In this document: positions 21,879 through 33,885 of the stretch, in pieces
Layout: the number at the start of each line of letters is the position of its first letter
How positions within the stretch are numbered: position 1 is the first letter of the stretch
Assembly: GCF_932294415.1 (NCBI RefSeq)
Contig: NC_065537.1
Span: 62,634,290 to 62,698,289, forward strand
Length of the DNA stretch: 64,000 nt
DNA from: Quercus robur
Lineage: Eukaryota > Streptophyta > Magnoliopsida > Fagales > Fagaceae
Direction of reading: 5' to 3'
The notes under the pieces: generated by a model
What the model saw: only the letters and a program-made list of their open reading frames with translations
Told to the model about the DNA's origin: nothing
Database searches by the model: none
Made by a program: the position numbers and the translations under genes

Positions 21879-22580
21879 CCTAGCTCCTAAGAAGGTTTGG
21901 GGTGAAGCAGCTTTCATAATTGTGTATGTAATGAAATGAATAGAATTCCCTCCTTAACCGCCATTGGTGGAATTTCACCTTTTGAGATGCTCTACCAAAT
22001 TCCTCCAAATCATTCTGAACTTTGCTGTGTTAATTTCGCTCCATTTGTTTTGTCCTTCTCCCCAAAGTTGAAAATGAAAAATTATCTAAATCAGCTACTA
22101 TTTATGTGTTTTTAAGCTATGGTATTGGGGAAAAAAAAGGACGTTAGTGTTATATATGTTGTTCATGTTGTCAGTTAATCTATGACATCACTATGCACAG
22201 TCCATTTTACAGTTGTCCTTTGTTGTGCGTGGGATAATGCATAAAGGTCTATTATTATCTTGTTCATCTAAGCTGGAGTTTAATGCTTAATCTGTAGTTG
22301 TTTACTCCTTAACCAGAATATTGAGCTTTAGCTTACGCTACTTCAAAAGTTATTTGGCTTAGAGGGGTTTTGTTTCTAGTCTTACTCTGCTTTATTGTGA
22401 TAGCAAGGTCATGGTCTAAGTAACACATAATAATGTCATGATCGCACCAAACACATCAAGATAACATGACATTTTTTGTCACTGATCACACTTACAAGTC
22501 GCAAACTTTTATGTGATAAAGTCTCAATCCACCACTCACCTTCTCTACTTAATATCCAAATTAGTTACCACCGGCAAGTG
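21879..22580 (+). pseudogene. Ty1/copia Pol relic, copy B
   Basis: Counterpart of 15128-15905: the integrase-like block begins near 21885 and the RNase H-like block near 22320. Part of the RNase H stretch present in A is deleted after the IWL-like codons. Stops and frameshifts are present. Confidence 0.78.
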
Positions 22581-23857
22581 TGATGCAGCCGTAGGAAGCC
22601 CTGAAAAATCCTCATCACAGCTAAGTGTCAAGAGGTCACTGGTTTGAGTACTAGTACTGACTCATACTTCCTATTATGCAGAAATTGTGATAATGAGATC
22701 AAATAGTGGCACACCATGTGTGCTGGTGGTACTCACAAGCTTATCAAAAGCCCAAATGACAATGTACCATGGGGTGTGGAGCGATGATTACACATAATAT
22801 ATGCGAGCTTCCTTTTTCATTTTTTTTCAAAAAAAAAAAATCCAAATTAGTTCGAGGGGTGTGAATTCATAATAATATATTTTTATTTGTGGAATAGCCG
22901 GATAGGTGGCCAATTAGGGTCATAATATTTGGGCCAGGGCTTTTGTAGATTGTACTTGTGTTTCAAACCCTAGTGATGATAATATTGTGCCGTTATCATA
23001 ATGTTTCTGTTTGCACCGTTCATATATAAAAGCTTATGTGAAATATATTACTTGTCCAAATGTGTTTTTTGCTAGGTGTTTGGTCCTACCATACGATAGA
23101 GCCACCCATATGATATTAATTTATAGTCTTACTTTGAAATTCAGCCTCGTTGGATACTCGTGACCTTATTCCTACTCAAGTTTTTTTTTTTTTTTTTTGT
23201 TGTCCGGTTTATGTCCTATAACACATTAACACTGCAATTTATTATTATAAAAAAAATAAAAATAAAAAGAAGAAGAAGAAAGAAAGAAAGGCATGGTGTT
23301 CCGGAAATTTGATGATCTGTTCTAACTTGACTTTCTTAAATGATAAAAATAAAAAAAAGGCATGCACTTTTCAGAAATTTGACTATTCAATTCTAATTTG
23401 TCCTCACGGAAAGAACCACATAGTATCATTGAGCAACACGGTTCTTAACATAGTTCTTGAGTTAGGCCAAATGCTCGAGAACACCAAAAAAATATATATA
23501 TTTATCTCAAGCAAATTTTTCTTGTTACCAAAAAAGAAAAAAAAAAAATAGAGAATATATTTGGCATATGCAGCAAGGATATTAAGGACCTGGTTGGTTT
23601 GAATTTTTCAAGTTGGTTAAGTCATTATAAAAATGATTAAATTTTATTTTTATCTGATCTGAATTAATAAGATGATGAACTTTTTAAAGTGAAAAATCCA
23701 TAAAAATTACAATTACTTAAACATGGAGGGAAGAGTAAAACACATTGAAAAAGCTGATCAGACATGCCCCAACATGCATGTATATAGCTAGAGCAGCTGT
23801 ACCTCGACAGGTTATCATAATAACAAAGAAAGTGGCAAATGATAGAAGATTTCTTAA

Positions 23858-24355
23858 CTAGTTGGAACTCAAACTTCTATACTTTTTGAATATTTGAATC
23901 AAACATCGTAAAGCAAAAGGCCCAAGAGAAGCTATTAAGATGTACCGAAATCTAAAAGATTCATCAGGCGTGACAGCAAATACCGCAGATGCATAAGTAA
24001 CAAGCATTGAAGCTGTGGCAAACCATACTTCTAAATGGAAAGGGAACCTATATGTGAGGGACATAATGACAAGAACCGATGTTGAAAGAGCCAAGGTGTT
24101 AGAAATCAAGAAAACATAGTAGGCTGGTTTTTGAGACGCATAAATTGCTCTCCCTGCTTTGTGTCCATTTGGACCATATTTTTCATCTTGCCAAACCCCT
24201 CCAGGGGGGTTAACCCCAGCTTGAAAGGTCACTGCAGCAATGAGTGTGACAACTACTAAGAGAACGTTTCGCGCAACGTTTGGCGAGTCCCTTCCTTCCT
24301 CATATTGGAAATATCTGAACCAGCTCTTTGGAGTTGGAAGAGGAGGGCTAGCCAT
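23858..24355 (-). CDS. PGG-domain membrane protein, 165 aa
   Basis: ATG at 24355, stop TAG at 23860-23858. The PGG domain fills almost the whole protein: an ARNVLLVVVTLIAAVTFQAG helix (residues 28-47), the N-P-P-G-G motif at 49-53, then three further hydrophobic helices (about 76-100, 108-128, 136-156) and a basic tail. In plants this domain usually sits at the C-terminus of ankyrin-repeat membrane proteins of the ITN1/ACD6-like type. No ankyrin repeats are visible here, so it is either a short stand-alone member or a 5'-truncated copy that kept an ORF. A diverged relative with ankyrin repeats lies at 32997-44414 on the same strand. The predicted location is membrane. The upstream TTG extension is not used. 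Confidence 0.85.
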   Translation of the reverse strand: MASPPLPTPKSWFRYFQYEEGRDSPNVARNVLLVVVTLIAAVTFQAGVNPPGGVWQDEKYGPNGHKAGRAIYASQKPAYYVFLISNTLALSTSVLVIMSLTYRFPFHLEVWFATASMLVTYASAVFAVTPDESFRFRYILIASLGPFALRCLIQIFKKYRSLSSN

Positions 24356-24415
24356 TTTCCTCAACCAATAACAATGTACCAATATTCCAATGCTTGTGTC
24401 AAGGATTGAAAGAGA

Positions 24416-24416
24416 G

Positions 24417-24453
<37 letters not shown>
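24416..24453 (-). repeat. (TA)n(GA)n microsatellite upstream of the PGG gene
   Basis: A TA run passes into a GA run about 60 bp upstream of the PGG ATG, probably in the 5' leader or promoter. 24454-25100 is AT-rich intergenic DNA with no gene. Confidence 0.9.
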
Positions 24454-25513
24454 CAACTAGTAATATTTTTATACGCCCTTTGTTGTTATGATAAGTGTTA
24501 TCTGTCTGTATATATAATTTCCAGTTGTGACTATTTCAAAATGTATGTCCATTAAAGTAATTTTATTTAAGGTTCAAGGAATATTTCTTTCTAATACCTT
24601 ACATTTACTAGTTCAAAGTGAGGAAACTGGGAGTTAGTCTTTAGTTATCCAGTGAAGTCAATTTTACACAACTAGGAAGAAGGGGCGAAAAGAGTTTGCT
24701 TTTGTTGAATATGATTTTGTGGCCAAAGAAAAATACAGAAAGTAAAAGTCAAATTTAGGTTTGGGGAGCCTATGCCAATCATGGTCAATGTGTTTAGTCC
24801 TCCCTTAAAATTCAAAGCCTACTATTATTTTTAATTGGGAAAAGGTAATAGGTGCCCTAATTAAGGATATTGAGATATAGAAAATATTTTTAAAAATATT
24901 TTATGAGAGAAAAAAAATATATAATTGATTTTTTGAACAACTTTTTATATTTTTTTATAAAAATGATAATAAAATTTTCTTTAAATGGTTTATTAACAAA
25001 TATTATAAAAGTACTTATGAAGCCACATTTATTTTTAACAAATTTTTAACCATTTGTAGTTAGATTCTAAAGATGGAAAGCAAGGATTCTAATAGTGTCT
25101 CAAGATCATCGGTCTTTGACTCAGTGATCGCCATAGCTATCGTAGCTAGAGATTCTAATTGTAAGATTATGAAGGTTTGGGCTAAATTGCATGGAAAGTG
25201 CTCCCCTCTCCAAGCTTAAGCTGCTGCGCTCTTGTGAGCGGTTCAAATTACTACTATCAAGTAAAATGGAGCTATGTCTTTGTTTTGAGCCCTTAATTTC
25301 CAGAGACCCCCCATCTAATTGGTCCTTAAGTAACACCATTTGTAATTGTAGAGAGGGAAAATTCCCGACCTATCACAAGCTGACACCTCACATTACCAAG
25401 TCCACAAAATACAGCCAATTACAGAACACCATGTATTGCTAGATTTTGCTATCACTATTCAGAAGCCAACAGAAATTTGCCAAGTGTCATGCAAGAGCCA
25501 ATCACGCATCAGC

Positions 25514-25660
25514 GCACGTGTAAGCGATGACTCAAGCAGCCTCGCACGTGTAAGCGATGACTCAAGCAGCCTCGCACGTGTAAGCGATGACTCAAGCAGC
25601 TTCGCACGTGTAAGCGATGACTCAAGCAACCTCGCACGTGTAAGCGATGACTTAAGCGGA
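25514..25660 (+). repeat. 30-bp enhancer-like tandem array in the solo LTR U3
   Basis: Units start at 25514, 25544, 25574, 25604 and 25634. Each contains GCACGTGT (a G-box/ABRE core) and TGACTCA (a GCN4/AP1-like site). CCAAT boxes lie on both sides, and another CCACGTGTC follows at about 25699. Confidence 0.93.
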
Positions 25661-25727
25661 CCAATCAAGCTGTGACATGTGTCACCAATCAAGCTCTGCC
25701 ACGTGTCGCTCACCCACCCCAAAACTC

Positions 25728-25737
25728 CTATAAATAG
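25728..25737 (+). promoter_or_regulatory. TATA box of the solo LTR
   Basis: CTATAAATAG lies about 70 bp after the 30-bp array, so a promoter pointing right is still recognisable. Confidence 0.7.
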
Positions 25738-26655
25738 AAGCCTTCCTGAGACATTGAGGAGGACCAGGATTCAGAAGGGAAAAAGCTCTGCGAAGATCAA
25801 GCCTCAAAGCCTTCAAGAACTTCAACCCCAAAATCGAAGAACATTCGAAGCAGAATCATCCAGATCATCTGCCTAGATCTTAAAGTTTGCGGGAATCATG
25901 CTCAAAGGTCCGAAAACATCAACAAATCATAAATCAGTGAAGCTCTTCGGATTCAAGCCTCCAAAACCCCGAAGAACTTCCACCACAAATCTTCAAATAT
26001 AAAGAACATTCGAAGCAGAATCATCCAAACTATCTGCCTATATCTCAAAATTCACTGGAATCAAGCTCAAAAGCCTCCAGAAACCTCAAACAACCACAAA
26101 TCAGTGAAGCTCCACGGATTCAAGCCTCTAAAGCCCCGGAGAATTTCCACAACAAACCTTCGAAGACGAAGAACACACGAAAAACACGAAGAACGTGAAG
26201 AACAAAGGATTTCCAACAAGCTCATAGCCAGAGATTCATTGTAATTCTGTTCCAAAGATCTTCAATCCATTCTTCAACCAAATTGAAGTATATTGGGTGT
26301 TCGAATCAAAATCACATTACTACAAATCCAATCAACAAGTCTTTTAAGGAGATCGAATCAGAGGATAACTCTTTTGTGATCACAGAGAATTATACCACAC
26401 AATCATCAATACAAATTCGCATTTGTGAAACTATTTTACTTGTTTGATTTATTTCGAACCGAGAAATTTAGTCGCTTACAGTAATATTATTAGTATCTCT
26501 GAGTTTTGTCTTTGTTTTGGTTTCCATTGGATTAAGTAGGTATGCAACTCTGTGGTTCATACCGCAGCAAAGCTTGCTATACGCTACAACATTTCTTTTT
26601 ATTTCAATAATGATAATCTGCCTGCAGAACTTGTCTCTGCTTGTAAGGTAGACTA

Positions 26656-28832
26656 TCCTCATGCATGTTTCCCTTGTTTAATGTTAATAGAAGATCATTA
26701 ACGAAAAAAAAAAAAAAAACCAAGGAAGAAGGAACAACGAACAAGTGCTGGCCAGACAAAGTCAAGAGCCTCTCATCAGGTCAGCCTTGTGCTCATGAAT
26801 CCAACAAGTCAGGCACTGGGAAGCCCTCTTTTTCTTTCGCCTTTGTTGAATGCTGAAGGAAGCTTCCAATATCAAACATGGATGACACTTCATGATGCTA
26901 GGCTCAATCGCCCTTGTTTACTTGTTCATATATAATATAATTGACCTACAATGAAAATGGAATAATAACCTTACACTCTCAATAACATAACTGCTATTCA
27001 TCATCGTTCTTTTACGCTGTTTTTTTTACCACCCATTACAGATAACCTTCTTTTTTTTTTTCTTTTTTTTTTTCTTTTTTGAGGAACACCCATTAGAGAT
27101 AACTTAGTAATTATTTATGGACCAAATGTTGGTGGTGTGGGAACTTGATGTTTTCGTCCATTGCATTTGTTATTATTAAATTTTAAAAAAAATATATAAA
27201 ATGATTTGAATTTTCGGTGTTTACTTCATAATTATTGCTCTTTATCATTAAATCAAAATACCAGTTGATTTTTAGTATAAGTATAATTCAAATTAATAAG
27301 TAAGATCTCATATTCAACAACAATTAATTTTACTAGTGTAACTAATTGAAATCCAACCATCTATTATTTGGTTAAGTGAAGTATTATTTTGATATATTTT
27401 TATAGTTTGATGTTATCTTGGAAACTGAACTTAATTTATAGTCTTTCAATGAGAACAAAGAGTCATGGTAATTGCTAGGAAAATCTTAGTTTTACTTTTA
27501 TTATTATTATTATTATTATCAATAGCCTATAATAATGTGAGGCAAGATTTTGTCAAGTTCAAAAAAAAAAAAAAAAAAAAAAACATGTAACTTAATTGAC
27601 ACCTCCCCATACATAAAATGTTTGAGAGTCTAGGAGGGAAAATATTCGAGGAAAAAAAAAAAAAAAAAAAAAAACAATTCTCTTTATTAGTTCATTTAGT
27701 CCTCCACCTCATAAAAAATTTTGCATCTACGTCAATGCATTAATTACATGAAATTTAGTAGGGAAAAATATATCATGCATCGAATGCATGAGTCCTCCCT
27801 CTCACATGAGGTGTACTAATATTTATATAAAATGAATTTATGTGATAGATTTTTGAAAAATTATGTAAGAAATAATGCATTTGGAATACTTATGATAAAT
27901 AAAAAATAAAAAAGAAAGATAAAAACAATTGATTTTGGAATATGAAATTCCTTCTCATATGTAGTTGTTTTGGCAACAATTGAAACAAAAATATCAATAA
28001 CAGACAAGGCAAATTTAATAACACGTTCAATAAAAATAGAAAATGTATACGTGTGTGACTAATATTGCATATTCTAATTTATCATTCTTACGGATTTACA
28101 TTTACAAACTCCTTTGATGACATAATGTATATGTGTGTTTGACCAATACTGTAATAAACTAATTTATACTATGTAATTAAACAAAGTATTAATAGGGTAT
28201 ATACATTTATTTTCATGTATTAATTATTTACTAACTTGTAATCCCATGCATATGTATAAATACACTTAAAGATATACAATAAGATGTATAATATAATTCT
28301 TATATATAAATATATATAATTTAAATATTATTGATAGTCATTTTTATATTTTGTTAACTCTTTAAAAAAATTTGAAATGATATTATTAGGTATAAAATGT
28401 AAATTGTCCATATTTTTTTAAAAAAATTATTGTGAAGCACTTTTTGTTTTTACGATTCATTTATTCTAAATTCTTTGATTTTTGTACTTAATAACTCACT
28501 TTGATGAATATTTATGATGTGGTCTCATAGTTAATTCTAAAATTAAGAAATAAAACTCTTTAAGAATAAATAATTTAGGACACATAGCGCAAAATTGAAA
28601 CTCTAATTTGGAATTCTAATTTAAGTTTCTCTTAGCTTCACCTATTATTATATATATAGATATATAGATGGGTTGTGATTTAATTATTTATGTAAAATGA
28701 TTTTTCATTAATAAGAATTAATTTATTTTAAAAATGACATTCTTATTCAAATTTAGTTACTTATTTGGAAATAATTGAAACAAAGTCCTAAAAAAAATTA
28801 ACACACATTCAAGGGTATAAAAAATAATTGGT
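26656..28832. other. AT-rich intergenic DNA
   Basis: Poly-A and poly-T runs (27568-27590, 27653-27674), a TTA microsatellite near 27505, and TA-rich stretches. No gene or clear element was recognised on either strand. Confidence 0.6.
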
Positions 28833-29685
28833 GAAAATATTATTTTGATCCTTATATTTTGGGGTCATAATTAATTCGGTACCTACATTTTGATAGCAAT
28901 CAATGTGGTCCTTATAATTTTTGACTTGCAATCAATTTGATCATTACCGTTAACTTACTTATTAACAGAAAACGCCTACGTGGCAAATGATGTGCACTAT
29001 GACACACTTGGACCAAATTCAACCATATCAATTAAAAAACTGAGTCATATCCATGATAGCAAATTTAACAAAACCATCCACTTTCTCCATTAGACATCCA
29101 ACAAGACCAACACTACTTTCTCCTGTCTCTCCATTCTTTTTCATCCGCCCTCCATCACCACCATCACCAATACCATCTCCACCATCCCATCCCCTTTAGT
29201 AGCCTCTCCTCTTCAATTACTCTACTCCTTACACTCTTCCTTGTGCAGATTAGCACTTGGAAAGTTGCTTTGCTTGACTTGATGTCCGCCTCAATAGCTT
29301 CAGCAAAGAGATGAAGTTGAGGAGTAACAAAGGAATGACTGGGATTGAGTTTGGAGAGACAAGGGATTTGGGTTGGATGAGTAACAAAGAGACAACTACA
29401 TCTGTTAATTTTTCTAGTGTGGATATGACTTGGATTTTTAATTGACGTGGCTGATTTTGGTTGGGTCAAACCTATCATATTATAGGCCACATAAGCTTCT
29501 TAGTTCACATCGTTTGCCACATGACATTTTCTATTAGTGAGTTAATTGTAAGAACCAAATTAATTGCAAGTTGAAAATAACAATGATCAAATTGACTGAT
29601 ATTAAAATGTATGGACCAAATTGACTGTGACCACAAAATGCAAAGACAAAAATGGTGTTTTTGCCAAAATAATTTTATGCTTAAT
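28833..29685 (+). mobile_element. Long-inverted-repeat (MULE-like) non-autonomous element
   Basis: The left arm (28833-28985) and the reverse complement of the right arm (about 29510-29685) share an order of short motifs: TATTTTGG, GGTCA, CAATTTGGTCC, then AACTTGCAATnAATTTG. The arms are about 150-170 bp and imperfect. The centre includes a short TCCACCATCACC-type tract. The ORF inside has no recognisable domain. Exact ends and target duplication were not fixed. Confidence 0.65.
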
Positions 29686-30017
29686 TAAATAAATGAAAAT
29701 AATTAAACATTTGCCCATTCACTCAAGTAATAATTTCATATTCTTAATTATATTAATTCTAACCATTTGAATTCCACTTTTTCTAATCACATAATTGAAG
29801 TTGATTTCCCCCAATTTTTTTTTTTATTAGGAAAGATTCCCCCAAATGTTGTAATACATAATAAGTATTACATATACTAAAAGATAATTTGTTACAAAAT
29901 GAATCGGGCGAAACTAGGAAAAGAGCCGAGGAATTACCAGACTGATCCAACTTTCTTAGAATATGACCTATATTTTGTTTATTTCTACTAGCCCACAATT
30001 AAACAAACGTTACCTTA

Positions 30018-30586
30018 ATGGGAAAGGTGTTTGGATGAGAGGGAAAGGGAGAGAGAAAAGTGGTGGGGTTCAGCTATTTTCTCTCTGGGCCCACCACAAT
30101 TCTTATCTCCCCAAAATGGAGAGAAAATGGGGGGAGAAAAGGAGGAAGAGTGTGACAAAATTGCCCCCTCTCCATCCAATGGCCAACTTTTTGTCTTTTT
30201 CTACTTTTGTCTTTCCGTGTCTTTTATTTTTTTTTTGTGGATAAAATTTTGCACAGTAGACGTTGGTTTTTTTTGTTTGTTTTTATCTTTTTTTTTTTTT
30301 TTAATATCCTTTTAGCATTTGCTTATTTTATAAATAAATAAATAAAATTAAAGTGTCCATACAAATTTTTTTTAATAATAAATGTGTTACTTTTTGTTTA
30401 TATATTTAGTAAGGACGTAATGGTAAATTTATATCAACTTTATTTTTCATCCTCTCACTTTTTATCTCAACCAAATAAAAAAGTTTTTCATCTCTCCACT
30501 TTTCCACCCTTCCAACCAAACACAAATTAGGGAAACTAAATCTTTTCTATCCTCCCACTTTTCCATCCTCCCAACCAAACGGACCC
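30018..30586 (+). mobile_element. Tourist-like element, 569 bp
   Basis: TTA flanks lie at 30015-30017 and 30587-30589. The right end reads (reverse complement) GGGTCCGTTTGGTTGGGAGG, typical of PIF/Harbinger MITEs. The left end GGGAAAGGTGTTTGGATG is an imperfect match. Shares CTATCCTCCCACTTTTCC with 12026-12706. Confidence 0.7.
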
Positions 30587-30589
30587 TTA

Positions 30590-31929
30590 GGGGTTTTTTT
30601 TTTTTTTTCTTTATTTATTTATTTTTTTGAAATAGTTACAATATGTTATTGATGCTGGAACTCGAAACCCTTTTCCCCTAAATCTCCAAACATTTTGTGT
30701 ATGGGGAAGTGTCATGTTACATTAGAAAGTCTACTCATTATTCTTTTTTACCTTTTTCTTTTTTGTAAATTATAACTTACCCTACTGTGGTTTAACTGAA
30801 ATTTAAGTTGCCTACCTGTGACTTGAAATTTGACACTTTACTCACCTGAAATTTAACCAAAATTTAAGCTGCCTACCTGTAATTTGAAATCCTATTATAC
30901 AAGTGTTATGCTAGATTTTTTTTTATCTTATTTGATCTTGTATTTTTATGTTTTTTTGTGTTTTTGGAAGAATGAGGCATAAAAGTGGAGCAAAATTACA
31001 TATTTAGCCATGTTTTTAACAGAATTAGATTACGAAACTCTAACTAAGCTAAATTACCATTAGCCTCTTTGATATATAACTAAAACACGAAAGTATTAGT
31101 TAAATATTTTAGAATGATTGTTAGGTGATTATATTTTTTCGTAAGTTTTAACCTTTAAAACAAATACTAGTTTGCCAATTATTATTGCAATGAGGATCTT
31201 CATGAACCAATTAATGCTAGCAACACTTTAAAACAATATCTAAATGGAAAATTAGGTCTTCATGAACCAACGCCACCAAACACTATAAAGGATCTCTCTA
31301 CATAGAAATTAACTTTAAAAATCTCAATTAGCATAACTATACCATATAGACACTTCACTCTATATAGGCAATAATCAATATTCCAAAATGAAAATCAAAA
31401 GCATTATGTGAGGGACATGATCATGGCGGTTTTAGGATTTTTTTTAGGAGGGTCAATAAAAAACATAAATTATATAAAAATTTTAAACAAAAGAGAACTT
31501 AATATATCAATATCACAAGAAAAAAAAAACAAAAAAAAAAATTGAAATACATAAAGTTTTACAATTACTTTCTAAGATGTTTCATATTTTGAAATCGTTA
31601 CATGAAATCTTCATTAATAATCCTACAAGCTACATCTCTTTCAATGTACACAGTCAAGTAATCATTCATCAATTGATCTCTCATTTGATTGATTTATTTC
31701 AAATTTATTAAGATTTAAATAAGTTTTTTCTAAGGTTTAAAATTAACAAATTTCTACTTTTTTTTAATTTGTTGTGTTTTTTTTTTTTTTGTATTTAAAA
31801 AGGTCAAGATATTGTTAAGATGATCATATTCAAACTTATTTCAGCTGAGTTAAAAAAAATAATAATAATAATAATAAAATAATCTAAGGTGTTCAAAATT
31901 CTATTTTTGGGTTTACTTTTCTTTTTTCT
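30590..31929. other. AT-rich intergenic DNA
   Basis: Contains a short direct repeat of an AAATTTAAGCTGCCTACCTGT-like phrase (about 30800 and 30865) and poly-T runs. No gene was recognised. Confidence 0.55.
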
Positions 31930-32290
31930 TTTTAATTTATGAAAAAGAGGAATTTATTAAAACAAAGCAGAGGAACTACAGAGAAGTAGGACCTTTTGCC
32001 TCGACCTTGATAATATACTCAAAACAAAGGGGACAACAACCAATATTAAAAGAACCATATATATTATGCTTGAGAGACCATTTAGCTAAGGTGTTGGCTG
32101 CACCATTAGAATTCGTAGGATTGGAACCCAATTTACAGAAACGACGTAGTCAGCGTGATACCTTAGTTTTTTTAAAAAAATTAATTCAAAGATAGAAATA
32201 ATTTTAGCATTTAGCCCATGACTATGAGAACTCTCATTTGTGATAAGACATGGATCTATGCGATTGAATGACCCATATATATACATGCTC
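31930..32290 (-). pseudogene. RVT_3-type RNase H relic with poly-A-like 3' end
   Basis: The minus strand reads DPCLITNESSHSHGLNAK, then KKLRYHADYVVSVNWVP, then GAANTLAKWSLKHNIYGSF after frame changes, ending KVEAKGPTSL-stop. An A-rich tail follows below 31950. This fits the 3' end of a plant LINE-type protein. Frames are broken, and no 5' part is seen. Confidence 0.65.
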
Positions 32291-33370
32291 ACACTAGGTC
32301 ACTTCCACAACTAACGGCTTGCCTACAAGTCCTTCATTTGGCGTAGCATAAAGCATTCAACTGAAAATGGTTTCCTTGTCTTCAAGTGTTTGGTATAGTG
32401 TAAAATTCTGGTCAAACCAAAGTATTTTCACTTGACTTGGAAAATCAGTTTCCCTAAGACGTAAAATGTTATATATACTCCCATAATTAATTGGGCACAA
32501 ACATTTTCAATTCTTACTCCCCACCTGCCCAAGCTTGTATCATTTCGACCCAAATTTCTCTAATTTGCTTGTATTTGACTGAACAAAATTTTATTTTCAG
32601 AATCCAAATATGTTCAGTTGTACGTCATCGTGCCAATATCTCACCCTACTACGTTCTTTCCTCTCATTCTCTCACTTCTTGGAATGCTGCAATTCTATAT
32701 AGTTAATTCCTTCTTCGGGTTTGGGAACCTCTGTATTGGTTTTTTTCTTTTGAATGTGTCCCTAAGTTTTTCATTTCGTCATTAGTTTTCTATGGTATTT
32801 GCATGTTTTATTGTTTATTATTTTATAATTGGTGACTTATATGCTAATGGTAATAAAGTAGAAATCAAACTAAATTACATAATTGATTAATTTTTTTAAA
32901 AAAAAATTGAATAATTTTGTAGTAAATCAACTTGTTAAATTACTTTTCAGCAAGCTTATTAACTACTGTAATTCAGTAGTTACTACACAAGAAAACTCAA
33001 ACCCCTAATTGATTGCCGCAAGTAAAACATCTTCTTCTTTTAGTAGGAAGGCCTCCCCATATCCTCAGCAACCAAAGTAAAAACCGAGCAAACTCCACAA
33101 GAACAATCACTGCCACTAATGCAACCACAACAAATATAGTCCCAAGATTCGTCAGAGCAACATAAAAAACTCCAATTACATATGTAGCAATCATCGCAAG
33201 CATGGCGAGCTACAAGCCTGCCTTAAGAGGAAATCCAGTACTGATCTGAGGAGTTATATCATGCCAACAGATGCAAAGAACCCTATAGCATTAAAAACAG
33301 TGAACACAGCAAAAACTCCTGGCCATGGCAGCTTCTCCAGGTGCATCACTCTCATTAAAACATTTCTATT

Positions 33371-33823
33371 TGAAGATGATAAAATATTGGGCATGATGGG
33401 CTTACCTTAATGGGCCTGACGGATTGGGTCTCTTGGGCCTACGTAAGTATGGTCCCAGCTTTGAAGGCCCATCACTACTGACGCAGCAAGGGCCCATGAT
33501 CCGGTAATGAGAATCCTTGCTCACCACGTTTGGAAGAATTGGGAATAGAGTCCCACATTGAAAAGATGTGGGAACCAAAAAGGGAAAGTCAACCCCTTAT
33601 CACTATAAAAGGCGTAATACCCACAGAAATCGAGGTATGCTTTTATGAACCCTCTCTAACGCACTAAGTAAAACAAAGGAATTCTAACTTGACCGTCGGA
33701 GAGCCTTCGGCCGGCACCACACCGGTGCTTCTCTGAAGGATTCTTTTGTTTGTTTCGTCGTGCAGGTTCGATTCGAGTCGCGAGTACGGTGTGACCCATT
33801 GGTGACGGTTTTCGACGTCATCA
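33371..33823 (+). repeat. 5' LTR of element 2
   Basis: 453 bp with a TATA box CTATAAAAGG at 33603-33612. Followed directly by the primer-binding region. Confidence 0.97.
33603..33612 (+). promoter_or_regulatory. LTR TATA box (element 2)
   Basis: CTATAAAAGG lies about 220 bp before the LTR end; the 3' copy is at 43850-43859. Confidence 0.7.
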
Positions 33824-33842
33824 GTTGGCGCCGTCTGTGGGA
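33824..33842 (+). other. Primer-binding site region of element 2
   Basis: GTTGGCGCCGTCTGTGGGA follows the LTR. The primer tRNA was not assigned. Confidence 0.8.
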
Positions 33843-33885
33843 ACAACGACCGGGTACGGTAACATTTCCTAGATAAAGGAGTTAC

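Larger units (their letters stand above)
17936..23387 (+). repeat. Segmental tandem duplication, copy B
   Basis: Collinear with 10450-17677 (see copy A), shorter because it lacks three insertions and two internal stretches. It has its own insertion (19300-20122). Contains C17 (20267-20283) and C12 runs, and no intact gene. Confidence 0.92.
25347..26480 (+). mobile_element. Solo LTR, 1134 bp
   Basis: Begins TGTAGAGAGGG and ends CGCTTACA. Flanked by GTAAT at 25342-25346 and 26481-26485. No internal region is present, so it is the product of LTR-LTR recombination. It has a TATA box (25728-25737), a 30-bp tandem repeat upstream of it, and a purine/AACATTCGAAGCAG-rich transcribed part with two diverged copies of a ~190-bp block (about 25800-26150). 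Reading across it restores the host relic. Confidence 0.88.
25110..26650 (+). pseudogene. RNase H-like (RVT_3) relic split by a solo LTR
   Basis: 25110-25345 reads VIAIAIVARDSN, KVWAKLHGK, SPLQA-stop-AAALL-stop. 26481-26655 continues with IISISEFCLCFGFHWIK, then NSVVHTAAKLA and NNDNLPAELVSACK after a frameshift. This is the plant RVT_3-type RNase H found in LINE-derived proteins. The two stops sit where Glu and Trp are usual (TAA for GAA, TGA for TGG). The LTR insertion at 25347-26480 came into already coding-like sequence. Not functional. Confidence 0.75.

Noticed and set aside
25436-25722. ORFs on both strands through the 30-bp repeat (ARVSDDSSSL repeats)
   Set aside because: They arise from a 30-bp unit (a multiple of three) without stops; the sequence is LTR U3.
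29783-29998. Minus-strand ORF of 71 aa
   Set aside because: Short, not recognised with confidence; may be a LINE 3' end next to an A-rich run, but the evidence is too thin.
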